Assembly: GCF_004216895.1 (NCBI RefSeq)
Contig: NZ_SGXE01000002.1
Span: forward strand, 248,001-312,000
DNA length: 64,000 nt
Source: Aquimarina brevivitae
GTDB taxonomy: Bacteria; Bacteroidota; Bacteroidia; Flavobacteriales; Flavobacteriaceae
Reading direction: 5' to 3'
Within the stretch, counting starts at the first letter, position 1. The number at the start of each line of letters is the position of its first letter. Position numbers and translations under genes: made by a program. Below the pieces are notes generated by a model. It did no database searches, was not told the origin of the DNA, and saw only the letters and a list, made by a program, of their open reading frames with translations. Positions 1-9,272 of this stretch are shown here, piece by piece.

Positions 1-446
1 CCTTCTGCCAAAGTAATTGCGGTTCCACTGGGAGCATCTAGCTTTTGAGTATGATGTATTTCTTCCATAGTTACTTCATAATCAGAAATCCCATTCATCA
101 TTTTTGCTAACTTTTTGTTGAGCTCAAAGAAAAGATTAACGCCCAGGCTATAATTAGAAGCATAGATAAAAGCTCCCTTTTTTTCTTTACAAAGTGCAAT
201 TACTTTGTCATACTCTTCTAACCATCCAGTGGTTCCTGATACCACAGGAACACCCTTAGTAATGCATTTGGTAATATTTGAAACTGCCGCATTCGGTACA
301 CTAAAATCAATCGCTACATCTGCATCGGCGAGTTCGTAATCCGTATCGTCTTTATCTACACGAAGCACAATATGATGGCCTCGGTCTGTTGCTATTTTTT
401 CAATGGTTTTACCCATTTTTCCATATCCGAGAAGTGCAATTTTCAT
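1..446 (-). CDS. dapB: 4-hydroxy-tetrahydrodipicolinate reductase, C-terminus cut by window edge
   Basis: The enzyme reduces 4-hydroxy-tetrahydrodipicolinate with NAD(P)H in the cytoplasmic lysine/diaminopimelate pathway, which feeds peptidoglycan synthesis. The visible N-terminal ~148 residues start MKIALLGYGKMGKTIE, a Rossmann nucleotide-binding turn (GYGKMG). They continue through VAIDFSVP, VSGTTGW and ASNYSLGVNLF, which are family signatures, and the central EIHHTQKLDAPSGTA segment is also present. Family members are about 235-270 residues, so roughly a third is missing at the left edge. The ATG at 446 begins right at the Rossmann strand. It is followed on the lower-coordinate side only by the edge, and the DUF5683 gene lies 13 bp upstream, so the two are probably co-transcribed with parA/parB. 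Confidence 0.95.
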   Translation of the reverse strand, partial: MKIALLGYGKMGKTIEKIATDRGHHIVLRVDKDDTDYELADADVAIDFSVPNAAVSNITKCITKGVPVVSGTTGWLEEYDKVIALCKEKKGAFIYASNYSLGVNLFFELNKKLAKMMNGISDYEVTMEEIHHTQKLDAPSGTAITLAE

Positions 447-459
447 AAATAGTCGTTTT

Positions 460-1050
460 CTAGAAGCTATAGCTCAGGGAAAGCCCATAATTAGGCTTTG
501 CGTTTAAATCATTAAAGTTCATTTTTGGTCGAAGGGAAAGATCTTCTGAGATGCTATATTGTTGTAAATGTGCTGTAACATTAGCATCTACAATGTTGAG
601 TACATATAGCCCTACTGTAACTAACAACGCCAACTCTGCATCCCTTCTAAACCTTCTTTGTAAATCAATTAACTGATTGTCTGTAAGGTTTGAGAACTCC
701 AAATTATTAGGATCTTCTCCTGCTAGTCGGGCCTTATAGGTATTTCTTAAATCCCTATAGGTGTTGTTATTCTGCCTGTAAAAATAAATTCCTGTTCCAA
801 TGGCACCATAAACGATCGGTATTTTCCAGTACTTTTTGGTATAGGCTTGACCTAATCCGGGTAGTATTGCAGAATAAAAAGCGGCTCTTGCGGGTGCCAA
901 AGGTTCGTAAGGAGGTATTTCTTTTTCTTTTTTCTTTTTAACTGCCACCTCTTCTGTAGTTATCTTTAGCTCATCGTTTTTATCCTGAGCAGTAACAGCA
1001 GTTATGTAGAGACTACAAAATATGAGAATGTAGTAGACCTTATTTTTCAC
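460..1050 (-). CDS. DUF5683 domain membrane protein
   Basis: A 196-residue exported or membrane protein of unknown function. It starts with a signal-peptide-like segment (residues 1-21, ending TAVTAQ), then a Lys/Glu-rich linker. A Pro/Gly-containing hydrophobic block with LPGLGQAYTKKYWK (residues ~62-75) is typical of the DUF5683 family, and a second hydrophobic stretch lies near 140-158. It overlaps the end of parB by 11 nt and sits 13 bp upstream of dapB. The order parA-parB-DUF5683-dapB recurs in Bacteroidota (from general knowledge), which supports a single operon. A role in the envelope or in cell-cycle-linked growth would be an inference only. Confidence 0.85.
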   Translation of the reverse strand: MKNKVYYILIFCSLYITAVTAQDKNDELKITTEEVAVKKKKEKEIPPYEPLAPARAAFYSAILPGLGQAYTKKYWKIPIVYGAIGTGIYFYRQNNNTYRDLRNTYKARLAGEDPNNLEFSNLTDNQLIDLQRRFRRDAELALLVTVGLYVLNIVDANVTAHLQQYSISEDLSLRPKMNFNDLNAKPNYGLSLSYSF

Positions 1051-1954
1051 TATTGACCAGCTTCTTTAATCTTTTAAAATCTTCTTCTGATGAAAAAGGA
1101 ATTATAAGTTTTCCTTTTCCGTTAGGAGAAACTTTAACGTCAATTTTTGCACCAAAGTATTCAGCAAATTCTTTAACGCCTTTGGATACATATTCCGGCA
1201 CTTTTGTTGTAGTTGCCGATGATTTTGTTCCAGTTGTTGCTCCTGATTTGTCATTTAAAGACCTCACTAATTCTTCAGTGTTGCGGACACTTAGGGAATC
1301 TCCGATAATTTTTTCGTAGATGTCTAATTGTTTTTGTTGTTCGTCTACATTAATCAACGCCCTTCCGTGGCCCATGGAAATAAAACCATCGCGCATACCG
1401 GTTTGGATAATTGGATCAAGTTTTAAAAGACGAAGGTAATTCGCAATAGTAGATCTTTTTTTACCTACGCGATCACTCAGCTGCTCCTGCGTTAGTTTAA
1501 TTTCGTCCATCAGTCGTTGATAAGACAATGCAATTTCGATCGGGTCAAGATCCTGGCGCTGAATGTTTTCTACTAAAGCCATGGTCAGAGATTCCTGATC
1601 ATTGGCAATACGGATATAAGAAGGTATGGTTTCCAACCCTGCAAGTTTAGAAGCACGATAACGTCTTTCTCCCGATACCAGCTGATATTTATTAAAATCC
1701 AGCTTACGAACCGTAATGGGTTGAATCACCCCAATTTCTTTGATTGAGGTTGCTAATTCACGTAGGGTTTCATCATTAAAACTGGTTCTTGGTTGAAAAG
1801 GGTTGACTTCAATACTTTCTAACTCGAGTTCAATAATATTTCCAACTACCTTATCTGCATTTTTATCATCTACAGATTTGATATCATTCTCTGGGTCTTT
1901 CAATAGCGCAGAGAGCCCTCTTCCTAGTGCCTGTTTTTTGGTTGCCTTCGCCAT
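1040..1954 (-). CDS. parB: Chromosome-partitioning protein ParB (Spo0J family)
   Basis: A 304-residue CTPase/DNA-binding clamp that loads at parS sites near the origin and works with ParA in chromosome segregation. Visible parts are an N-terminal basic tail with GRGLSALL, the ParB/Srx domain (about residues 45-135) with the CTP-binding GERRYR box at 95-100, and the helix-turn-helix region with LTQEQLSDRVGKKRSTIANYLRLL (about 153-177, split around the recognition helix). A Ser/Thr/Lys-rich linker and a C-terminal dimerisation domain follow. It lies 6 bp downstream of parA in the same operon. No parS-like TGTTTCACGTGAAACA palindrome was seen in the window. Confidence 0.95.
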   Translation of the reverse strand: MAKATKKQALGRGLSALLKDPENDIKSVDDKNADKVVGNIIELELESIEVNPFQPRTSFNDETLRELATSIKEIGVIQPITVRKLDFNKYQLVSGERRYRASKLAGLETIPSYIRIANDQESLTMALVENIQRQDLDPIEIALSYQRLMDEIKLTQEQLSDRVGKKRSTIANYLRLLKLDPIIQTGMRDGFISMGHGRALINVDEQQKQLDIYEKIIGDSLSVRNTEELVRSLNDKSGATTGTKSSATTTKVPEYVSKGVKEFAEYFGAKIDVKVSPNGKGKLIIPFSSEEDFKRLKKLVNSEK

Positions 1955-1960
1955 AAATCC

Positions 1961-2725
1961 TTAACTGTTTTTCTTTATAATTTCGTGTGCTAAACTTAAG
2001 TAGTTGCTCGCACCTTTACTCGCTGCATCATAATTAATGATACTTTCTCCATAACTTGGTGCCTCACTTAGTCTTATATTTCGCTGAATAATGGTTTTAA
2101 ATACCATTTCGTTAAAATGTTTTTGCACCTCTTCTACGACCTGGTTAGAAAGTCGTAAACGCGAGTCATACATGGTTAATAGGAGTCCTTCAATATCTAA
2201 GTTCTTATTGTGTATTTTTTGTACACTTTTTATGGTATTTAATAACTTCCCTAAACCTTCTAATGCAAAATACTCGCATTGAATCGGAATGATAACAGAA
2301 TTTGATGCGGTTAATGCATTAAGGGTTAACAACCCTAAAGATGGTGCGCAATCGATTAGTACGTAGTCGTATTTTTCGGTCACATTACCCAGCGCCTTTT
2401 GCAGCATGTACTCTCTTTGATCCTTATCTACGAGCTCAATTTCGATCGCTACTAGATCAATATGTGCGGGAATAATATCTACATTAGGAGAGTTCGTCTC
2501 TATAATTGCTTCTTCTGGCGCAATAGTATGCTCCAGTATTTGATATGTTCCTTTTTCAATAGTTTCTACGTCTATACCTAATCCAGAAGTGGCATTAGCC
2601 TGAGGGTCAGCATCGATTAACAATACTTTTTTCTCTAAAACACCTAGTGCTGCGGCTAAATTAACCGAAGTTGTAGTTTTTCCTACGCCACCTTTTTGAT
2701 TGGCAATTGCAATTATTTTACCCAT
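1961..2725 (-). CDS. parA: Chromosome-partitioning ATPase ParA (Soj)
   Basis: A 254-residue deviant Walker ATPase that acts with ParB in origin segregation. The deviant Walker A motif KGGVGKTT is at residues 11-18. The Walker A' aspartate lies in LLIDADPQANAT, and the Walker B-like strand is in YDYVLIDCAPSLGLLT. The length is normal. It is the first gene of the parA-parB-DUF5683-dapB run. A plausible flavobacterial -7 box (TATTTTTA on the minus strand, near 2750) lies about 25 bp upstream of the ATG, so the operon promoter is probably there. Confidence 0.96.
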   Translation of the reverse strand: MGKIIAIANQKGGVGKTTTSVNLAAALGVLEKKVLLIDADPQANATSGLGIDVETIEKGTYQILEHTIAPEEAIIETNSPNVDIIPAHIDLVAIEIELVDKDQREYMLQKALGNVTEKYDYVLIDCAPSLGLLTLNALTASNSVIIPIQCEYFALEGLGKLLNTIKSVQKIHNKNLDIEGLLLTMYDSRLRLSNQVVEEVQKHFNEMVFKTIIQRNIRLSEAPSYGESIINYDAASKGASNYLSLAHEIIKKNS

Positions 2726-2803
2726 TGGGGAAGATTTGGTTTTAAGTGGTAAAAATACGATTAATTATATATTATAAAAATCTAAAATATTAACATTGTT
2801 AAC

Positions 2804-2832
2804 AAAAAAAGCCACACTAACTGTGGCTTTTT
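2804..2832 (-). terminator. Rho-independent terminator after the SDR gene
   Basis: GCCACA (2811-2816), a 5-nt loop and TGTGGC (2822-2827), flanked by A and T runs on both sides. It lies 26 bp past the stop of the minus-strand SDR gene. The run of T on the minus strand (2804-2810) makes it a good intrinsic terminator, and it separates this gene from parA. Confidence 0.8.
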
Positions 2833-2857
2833 ATAAGTATTGAGCTATACCTTGTGT

Positions 2858-3739
2858 TTACTTACTTTTTTTAGCGCGGATCATCGCTTCTAATTGATCC
2901 CACATCGCTTCTGGTATTTGCTCTAAAAGGTTAAACTGACCAGCACCTTTAAGCCACTCACCACCATCGATGGTAATTACCTCTCCATTGACATAAGCGG
3001 AGAAGTCTGAAACTAGATAGGCTGCTAAGTTAGCCAACTCCTGGTGCTCACCAACCCGTGCTAAAGGCACTTGTTTTTTCATGTCAAATTTATCTTTTAG
3101 GTCTCCTGGGAGCAGACGATCCCAAGCTCCTTTAGTAGGAAATGGTCCTGGGGCGATAGCATTAAATCGCATGCCGTATTTTGCCCATTCTACGGCTAGT
3201 GACCTTGTCATTGCTAATACACCAGCTTTTGCTGTAGCACTAGGAACCACATAAGCAGATCCTGTCCAAGCATAAGTAGTAACAATATTAAGGACTACAG
3301 TGTTTTTATATTCGGTATCGATCCAATGCTTACCAAAAGCTAGTGTACAGTTTTTGGTTCCTTTAAGTACAATATCTATGATCGTATCAAATGCATTAGC
3401 AGATAAACGTTCTGTTGGAGAAATAAAATTACCAGCAGCGTTATTCAATAAAATATCCACGGTGCCAAATTCTTTGATCACCTGATCTCTCATCGCTTCT
3501 ACCTGGTCATTATGTCTAACATCGCATTGTACAGCTAAACAAGTTCCACCGGTTTCTCCTTCTAATTCTTTTGCGGTATTTTGGAGTTTTTCAAGGTTTC
3601 TGGAAGTTATTGCCACTTTGGCACCTAGCTCCAAAAAATATTTTGTCATCGCTTTACCTAGTCCACTACCACCACCGGTAACTACTATGTTTTTGCCCTT
3701 AAGAGCATCGTCTCGAAGCATTTTAGCTGTATAATTCAT
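2858..3739 (-). CDS. SDR-family oxidoreductase, 2,4-dienoyl-CoA reductase-like
   Basis: A 293-residue short-chain dehydrogenase. The nucleotide-binding TGGGSGLG is at residues 21-28 and the structural NNAAGNF follows at about 99-105. The usual YxxxK active site is replaced: the segment reads VPSATAKAG, so Ser takes the Tyr position while Lys is kept. This pattern, with AMTRSLAVEWAKYGMR just after it, matches the mitochondrial/peroxisomal 2,4-dienoyl-CoA reductase branch (DECR), where Tyr is also absent. The likely role is reduction of unsaturated acyl-CoA during beta-oxidation of unsaturated fatty acids. It stands alone upstream of its own terminator and next to the methylmalonyl-CoA mutase gene, which is compatible with fatty-acid/propionyl-CoA metabolism. 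The exact substrate is inferred. Confidence 0.85.
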   Translation of the reverse strand: MNYTAKMLRDDALKGKNIVVTGGGSGLGKAMTKYFLELGAKVAITSRNLEKLQNTAKELEGETGGTCLAVQCDVRHNDQVEAMRDQVIKEFGTVDILLNNAAGNFISPTERLSANAFDTIIDIVLKGTKNCTLAFGKHWIDTEYKNTVVLNIVTTYAWTGSAYVVPSATAKAGVLAMTRSLAVEWAKYGMRFNAIAPGPFPTKGAWDRLLPGDLKDKFDMKKQVPLARVGEHQELANLAAYLVSDFSAYVNGEVITIDGGEWLKGAGQFNLLEQIPEAMWDQLEAMIRAKKSK

Positions 3740-3819
3740 ATGTTCTCTTTATTATTATTTTTTGTTTAAGTTGGCGAAAGTTACTATTTAATTTTAAAAA
3801 ACTATGCACGCATAGTTTC

Positions 3820-5949
3820 TTATGCTCGTGCTGCTATTAAAATCTCTAAGATCGAAATGGCAGCTTCACTTATTTTGGTTCCTGGACCAAAAATCGCAAC
3901 TGCACCTGCATCATATAAATAATCATAATCATCCGGAGGAATTACCCCACCTACAATGATCATAATATCTTCACGATCATATTTTTTCAATTCGGCAACA
4001 ATCTGGGGAACTAAAGACTTGTGTCCCCCTGCTAGTGAAGAAACCCCTACGATATGTACATCGTTCTCCACGGCTTGTTTTGCTGCTTCTGCTGGAGTTT
4101 GAAATAGGGGACCGATATCTACGTCAAATCCTACATCGGCATAACTGGTAGCTACGACCTTAGCTCCTCTATCGTGACCATCCTGACCCATTTTAGCGAT
4201 CATGATTCGTGGGCGTCTTCCTTCGAGATCGGCAAACGTATTGGCTAGCTCTCTGGCTTTATGAAAAGAGGGGTCGTCTTTTATTTCTTTAGCATACACT
4301 CCGGTAAATGATTTTATTTCTGCTTTGTAGCGTCCAAATTCCTTTTCCAAAGCTTCACTAATTTCACCTAATGTAGCTCTCAATCTGGCAGCTTCAACAG
4401 CTAATGTTAACAAATTTTCACGGCCACTTTTTGCAGCATTGGTTAAAGCGGAAAGCGCATGTTGCACCGCTTCTTCATTTCGATTTTGTTTTACTTTTTC
4501 TAAACTTTGGATTTGTTGTTTGCGAACAGCATTGTTATCAACTTTAAGCGTGCTAATAAGCTCTTCTTCTTTCAGTTTATGCTTATTAACGCCAATAATT
4601 ACGTCTTGTACACTATCAATCCTGGCTTGTTTTTTTGCAGCTGCTTCCTCGATTCGCATTTTAGGGATACCGGCTTCAATAGCCTTTGTCATACCGCCTA
4701 ACTCTTCTACTTCTTGTATAAGCTCCCAAGCTTTTTCAGCGATTTCATTGGTCAATGATTCTACATAATAACTACCTGCCCAAGGGTCTACAGTTTTTGT
4801 AATATTGGTTTCTTCTTGTAAGAAAATTTGAGTGTTTCTGGCAATTCTAGCAGAAAAATCAGTAGGTAGGGCAATCGCTTCATCTAAGGCATTGGTATGT
4901 AAACTTTGAGTACCTCCAAAGGCTGCTGCACTTGCTTCTATACAGGTTCTTGCTACATTATTAAAAGGATCTTGTGCGGTTAAACTCCATCCGCTCGTTT
5001 GGCAATGTGTTCTGAGCATTAAAGACTTGGGGTTTTTTGGGTTAAACTGTTTCATCAGCTTAGCCCAAAGCATTCTACCTGCTCTCATTTTGGCAATTTC
5101 CATAAAGTGATTCATGCCTATTGCCCAGAAAAACGATAGTCGCGGTGCAAATGTATCGATATCCATACCTGCTTCTATACCTTTGCGGACATATTCTAAT
5201 CCATCCGCTAGGGTGTAAGCCAGTTCAATATCACAAGATGCGCCAGCCTCTTGCATATGGTACCCTGATATACTTATAGGATTAAAGCGAGGCATATTTT
5301 TAGAACAATAGCTAAAAATATCACTGATGATTTTCATGGATGGCGTAGGTGGGTAAATGTACGTATTACGTACCATAAACTCCTTTAAAATATCGTTTTG
5401 TATCGTACCCGAAAGCGCTTCTTTTTGTACACCTTGTTCTTCCGCAGCCACAATATAAAATGCCATAATGGGGAGTACCGCTCCGTTCATGGTCATAGAA
5501 ACAGACATTTTATCCAATGGTATTTGGTCGAACAGCACTTTCATATCTTCAACCGTATCAATAGCCACACCTGCCATACCTACATCGCCAAATACCCTTT
5601 CATGGTCACTATCATAACCTCGGTGCGTAGCTAAATCAAACGCTACTGAAAGTCCTTTCTGTCCTGCCGCTAAATTTCTTCTATAGAAAGCATTACTTTC
5701 CTCTGCTGTAGAATAACCTGCATATTGTCGTATTGTCCAAGGACGTCTAACATACATCGTGGAGTAAGGTCCACGTAAATAAGGTGGAATACCCGCCGCA
5801 AAATTGAGATGCTCGAGATCCTCGATGTCTTCAGTGGTGTATCGGGACTTAATTTCAATGCCCTCTGCAGTAGCATATTTTTTTACTGAAGCCTGTTCAG
5901 TAGTATTCGGAGTTGTTAATTGAATGTGCTGAATGTCTTTTCTGGTCAT
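3820..5949 (-). CDS. mutB: Methylmalonyl-CoA mutase, large (catalytic, B12-binding) subunit
   Basis: A 709-residue adenosylcobalamin-dependent mutase interconverting (R)-methylmalonyl-CoA and succinyl-CoA. The N-terminal TIM-barrel part contains [24 protein letters not shown] and [11 protein letters not shown], typical of the CoA-binding barrel. The C-terminal cobalamin-binding domain carries the DGHDRG box (D590, H592, G595) whose His is the lower cobalt ligand, followed by [13 protein letters not shown]. The length is normal for the large subunit. The partner subunit lies upstream (6776-8155), separated by one hypothetical gene. A 13-bp palindrome about 57 bp upstream of the start may be an operator. 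Known pathway role: propionate/branched-chain/odd-chain fatty acid breakdown. Confidence 0.96.
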   Translation of the reverse strand: MTRKDIQHIQLTTPNTTEQASVKKYATAEGIEIKSRYTTEDIEDLEHLNFAAGIPPYLRGPYSTMYVRRPWTIRQYAGYSTAEESNAFYRRNLAAGQKGLSVAFDLATHRGYDSDHERVFGDVGMAGVAIDTVEDMKVLFDQIPLDKMSVSMTMNGAVLPIMAFYIVAAEEQGVQKEALSGTIQNDILKEFMVRNTYIYPPTPSMKIISDIFSYCSKNMPRFNPISISGYHMQEAGASCDIELAYTLADGLEYVRKGIEAGMDIDTFAPRLSFFWAIGMNHFMEIAKMRAGRMLWAKLMKQFNPKNPKSLMLRTHCQTSGWSLTAQDPFNNVARTCIEASAAAFGGTQSLHTNALDEAIALPTDFSARIARNTQIFLQEETNITKTVDPWAGSYYVESLTNEIAEKAWELIQEVEELGGMTKAIEAGIPKMRIEEAAAKKQARIDSVQDVIIGVNKHKLKEEELISTLKVDNNAVRKQQIQSLEKVKQNRNEEAVQHALSALTNAAKSGRENLLTLAVEAARLRATLGEISEALEKEFGRYKAEIKSFTGVYAKEIKDDPSFHKARELANTFADLEGRRPRIMIAKMGQDGHDRGAKVVATSYADVGFDVDIGPLFQTPAEAAKQAVENDVHIVGVSSLAGGHKSLVPQIVAELKKYDREDIMIIVGGVIPPDDYDYLYDAGAVAIFGPGTKISEAAISILEILIAARA

Positions 5950-6005
5950 TAGTAAGATCTTCCTAATATATTATTAAAAACAGACCATAAAAATACACTT
6001 TTATC

Positions 6006-6018
6006 AGTGATTATCACT
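6006..6018. promoter_or_regulatory. Small perfect palindrome upstream of mutB
   Basis: AGTGAT-T-ATCACT, two perfect 6-bp arms around one base, lies 57 bp upstream of the mutB start and 48 bp past the stop of the upstream gene. The 1-nt centre argues against a hairpin terminator and for a protein-binding site. No second copy was noticed in the window, so the assignment is weak. Confidence 0.3.
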
Positions 6019-6065
6019 AAAAAATAAGAATTGAATATATACTTAGCATTAAAAATAGTGGTCTT

Positions 6066-6698
6066 TTATCCGAATGCCTTTTCGATAACCATTAGGATAG
6101 AGTAGTAAATGTCAAAAGCAATAAACTTTTTAATTTCTGAGGTATTAAATTCCTTATCAGTAATATAATATAAACGCTGAGCAATAAGGGATGTACTTAC
6201 ATTAGCATCTTTTTCGAGTGTGGAGATGATGTCTTTGAAATCACTACTTTCATTCGTGTTTTTAAGACATTGTATTACACCGCCTCTGTAGTTGAATATG
6301 AAAATCTCTTCTCCATTTTTTTTATCTGTGGTACCAGATTTTGCCTTTAATTCTGGATATTGATTTTCATATTCTGCTAAACGAATCCATAACGAATTTT
6401 TAGAGTTAGCTTGTTTTTTGAATTGTCTGGTAATTTGTATAGAGCGATCCGTAGGTAATTTTCGCAGATTGACCGACAGGGTAGCAATTTCGGTAAGAAA
6501 GGTTTTGTATGTCTTTACTGTATCAGTACCAAAATTGTAATACTCAAAAATATCTTCTTCAAAGGCTTTGAACGATTTTGAAAGCAGACCAGTCTCGTCC
6601 ACAGAGAGACAATCAAATTTTTTCTGAGCAGATATACTAATAGCGCTTAAACCTATTAGTAGTATTAAAGCGATGTTTCTAAATCTAATCTGGGGCAT
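6066..6698 (-). CDS. Hypothetical exported protein between the mutase subunits
   Basis: A 210-residue protein with no family I can name. It begins with a hydrophobic signal peptide (about residues 8-24, IALILLIGLSAISISAQ), so it is probably periplasmic. The rest is soluble and rich in Lys/Glu/Thr. It is placed between mutA and mutB on the same strand, with 77 bp to mutA and 116 bp to mutB, so it may share their transcript. No B12-chaperone motif (MeaB/ArgK GTPase) is visible, so a link to mutase function rests on position alone. Confidence 0.7.
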   Translation of the reverse strand: MPQIRFRNIALILLIGLSAISISAQKKFDCLSVDETGLLSKSFKAFEEDIFEYYNFGTDTVKTYKTFLTEIATLSVNLRKLPTDRSIQITRQFKKQANSKNSLWIRLAEYENQYPELKAKSGTTDKKNGEEIFIFNYRGGVIQCLKNTNESSDFKDIISTLEKDANVSTSLIAQRLYYITDKEFNTSEIKKFIAFDIYYSILMVIEKAFG

Positions 6699-6775
6699 TG
6701 ATTGAGATATAGTTTTATGTTGGTTAAATATTTGTTAAAACGCGTACTATTTAGGGCTAAGATAGCAATAAAGTT

Positions 6776-8155
6776 CTAAACTTTTAATTTCGCTAGCATT
6801 TTTTTCTCTATCTCCATGGCCAATCTTTTGGGGATGATGGGTTCAATTAAAGTTTTTCTATTGTCTTTAGGTATAAATATCTCTTTTTGGAGGGGAGGGA
6901 TGAGCTCTTCATCATTTTGATACGCATTAACACCAGTAAGTATAACCTTTTGATCATCAAATAGCTTTTGCTCTTTGGAGGCACTTTCTTTAATTTTTCG
7001 TTGGACAATACCTTCTTTCAACTGATTTAGAAAGCCTCCACCTTGCTCAATGTTTTTGAATACTTCAAGCGCTTCTTGAGCCATAGTAGTTGTTAGGCTT
7101 TCGATATAATAAGATCCTGAAGCCGAGTTATGTACCTGATCAAAATAACTTTCTTCTTTTAGGATCAACAACTGATTTAATGAGATCCTGGTTCCGAATT
7201 CATTCTCTTTATTATAGATATAATCATAAGGCAAATTGTAAACCGTATCTGCTCCTCCTAAAATCGCACTCATACACTCAGTAGTGGAGCGTAACATATT
7301 TACATTATAATCCAAGATACTTTTGTTGCGTAATCCAGGACTTGCAATTATGTGACAATCTATAGACAACTTATAGGCACCAATTAAGCTATCCCATAAA
7401 TTTCGTAACGCTCGTATTTTAGCAATTTCAAAAAAGTAATTGCTTCCTACAGCAACCTGAAACACGATCGAAGTTTGCGATAAATTTGCGTTTTTGTTTT
7501 GGTTAAAATGATTAAGGTATTCATTAGCTTGGGCTATGGCATAAGCCAGTTGTTGAATACTATTGGCTCCAGCATTTTGATATAAAGTCGTATCTACAGA
7601 TAACACACTTTTTAACCCTGTGCTTTGACTAACAATTTGATCCAGTGTACTATGATCTTCTTTGAGATTGGTATACCAGTTGCCTGTTTTAGCCAGCTGA
7701 TTAATAATATCTGTTAAAAGATATATGGTGTGGTTAGATTGAACAGCAAAATCGTTTAACTTTTGAACAAAGGAAACGGAAAGGAAATCGGTGGTTATAT
7801 ATAAAACCACTTCCGTATCGAGTTCTTTACATAGAATCGCAGGATCAACAGCGGTATCCGTTATCAAAAAGTATAAACTCTCAGCTCCTTTATCGATGGC
7901 TTCTTTAGCCTTTTGGTTTCCTTCTTCTGCGTGAGTAACTTCAATTTTAACACTATTTTTCCAAGCGTTACCTACAGTGAAGTCTGATGATTCTTTAATA
8001 TCGTCTTGAGTATAGAAAGGCTTGATGGCAATATTTTCTAAGGAATTGTAAATGAGCGTTTCATTGTAATCAGCTCCTTTGAGATCGTATTGTATTTTTT
8101 GTTTCCATTCTTTAGTAGAAACCGGATTGAATTCTTCAAATAATGATTTAGTCAT
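6776..8155 (-). CDS. mutA: Methylmalonyl-CoA mutase, small subunit
   Basis: A 459-residue non-catalytic partner of MutB. It begins with the FEEFNPVSTKEWKQKIQYDL segment typical of the small subunit and carries barrel segments related to MutB (NVNMLRSTTECMSAILGGAD). It lacks the C-terminal cobalamin domain and the DxHxxG box. It is shorter than the ~620-residue actinobacterial small subunit, and the short form is the one generally seen in Flavobacteriia. It overlaps the upstream FtsB-like gene by 8 nt, so translation is probably coupled. Confidence 0.92.
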   Translation of the reverse strand: MTKSLFEEFNPVSTKEWKQKIQYDLKGADYNETLIYNSLENIAIKPFYTQDDIKESSDFTVGNAWKNSVKIEVTHAEEGNQKAKEAIDKGAESLYFLITDTAVDPAILCKELDTEVVLYITTDFLSVSFVQKLNDFAVQSNHTIYLLTDIINQLAKTGNWYTNLKEDHSTLDQIVSQSTGLKSVLSVDTTLYQNAGANSIQQLAYAIAQANEYLNHFNQNKNANLSQTSIVFQVAVGSNYFFEIAKIRALRNLWDSLIGAYKLSIDCHIIASPGLRNKSILDYNVNMLRSTTECMSAILGGADTVYNLPYDYIYNKENEFGTRISLNQLLILKEESYFDQVHNSASGSYYIESLTTTMAQEALEVFKNIEQGGGFLNQLKEGIVQRKIKESASKEQKLFDDQKVILTGVNAYQNDEELIPPLQKEIFIPKDNRKTLIEPIIPKRLAMEIEKKMLAKLKV

Positions 8156-8507
8156 TTTCGTTGTCTTTAGGGATACTGTCTTCGTATTCTATAATATAAA
8201 CTTCTTCATTATCGCGTTTCATAAAATATTCTTCGCGTGCAAATCTTTCGAGCTCACCACTATCTTTGAGCGTTTTTATATTTTTTTGATCTTTGACAAT
8301 TTCTTTAATGTAGTATTCTTTGTTGTTTTCTAATTCGTTAATCTCTTGGTCTAGCTCTCTGTGTATTAACCAAGAATTCGTATCAAAAAATAGCATCCAA
8401 ATAACAAATAATAAAACAATGAGTACATATTTGTTAAGCAAAATAGCAAATACCGGGATCAGTGCCGGCTTGTTTCTAAGCTTATTAAAATACTCCTTTA
8501 TCTTCAA
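8148..8507 (-). CDS. Septum formation initiator family protein (FtsB/DivIC-like)
   Basis: A 119-residue bitopic membrane protein. It has a short basic N-terminus, one transmembrane helix at about residues 26-43 (NKYVLIVLLFVIWMLFF) and a periplasmic coiled coil (about 52-90, ELDQEINELENNKEYYIKEI), followed by the LERFAREEYFMKRDNEEVY box characteristic of FtsB/DivIC. The family bridges FtsL and FtsQ in the divisome. Its stop overlaps the start of mutA, so a division gene is transcriptionally tied to propionate metabolism. The udk gene lies 47 bp upstream on the same strand. Confidence 0.9.
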   Translation of the reverse strand: MKIKEYFNKLRNKPALIPVFAILLNKYVLIVLLFVIWMLFFDTNSWLIHRELDQEINELENNKEYYIKEIVKDQKNIKTLKDSGELERFAREEYFMKRDNEEVYIIEYEDSIPKDNEND

Positions 8508-8554
8508 AGTTTTCTATTCTTATTATAAAAAATAATGTGGTAAAGGTACAAAAG

Positions 8555-9163
8555 TTAATTCAAGCGATCCTTAACAATAGTACGTACGATATCAACAGCA
8601 ACCGTATTGTAATTATTATTAGGTATGATGATATCTGCAAATTCTTTGGTAGGATCAATGAATTGTTGGTGCATGGGTTTTAAGGTAGTTTGATAACGGT
8701 CCAGTACTTCATTGATGTCTCTTCCACGCTCGGCGATATCTCTTTTTAATCTACGGATAAGTCGTTCATCACTATCCGCGTGTACGTAAATTTTAATATC
8801 AAACATTTTGCGTATTGCCGGATTGGTAAGAATAAGAATTCCTTCTACAATTACGACTTTTCTGGGTTTAGTAGGAAGCGTTTCTCCGGTGCGATTGTGG
8901 TCAATAAAAGAATAGACCGGCTGTTGAATGGTTTCTCCTTTTTTTAATTTTTTTAAATGTGAAATTAAAAGTTCAAAATCAATAGATTGAGGATGGTCAA
9001 AATTTATTTTAACGCGTTCTTCGTAGGGTAGATGACTTGTATCATTATAATAAGAGTCTTGAGAGATAACACAAACTTCGTCAACGGGTAATTCACTTAT
9101 AATTTGATTGACCACTGTGGTTTTTCCACAACCTGTTCCACCCGCAATACCAATAATTAACAT
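8555..9163 (-). CDS. udk: Uridine kinase
   Basis: A 202-residue kinase phosphorylating uridine/cytidine with ATP or GTP (pyrimidine salvage, cytoplasm). The P-loop GGTGCGKTT is at residues 8-16 from the chosen start. VISQDSYY, NFDHPQSIDF (uridine-binding) and VIVEGILIL follow, all Udk signatures. I chose the ATG at 9163 because the protein then begins MLIIGIAGG directly at the P-loop strand, as in the family. A TTG at 9184 would add only seven residues. The gene leads into the FtsB-like/mutA run. Confidence 0.95.
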   Translation of the reverse strand: MLIIGIAGGTGCGKTTVVNQIISELPVDEVCVISQDSYYNDTSHLPYEERVKINFDHPQSIDFELLISHLKKLKKGETIQQPVYSFIDHNRTGETLPTKPRKVVIVEGILILTNPAIRKMFDIKIYVHADSDERLIRRLKRDIAERGRDINEVLDRYQTTLKPMHQQFIDPTKEFADIIIPNNNYNTVAVDIVRTIVKDRLN

Positions 9164-9272
9164 TACTATTTGTTTTTGGGGCAAATTTAGCTATTGTTTT
9201 TGACTAAATCCTAATACAAATTGAGATCTGTTTGATTTTTAAATCGGTTTCAGGCAACGCTATAAAAAGTGA

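Noticed and set aside
1040-2725. parS site near parAB
   Set aside because: I looked for a TGTTTCACGTGAAACA-like palindrome around the operon and found none. The origin is not shown to be nearby.
9164-9184. TTG start for uridine kinase
   Set aside because: The family starts directly at the P-loop strand, as from the ATG at 9163, and the seven extra residues are unsupported.
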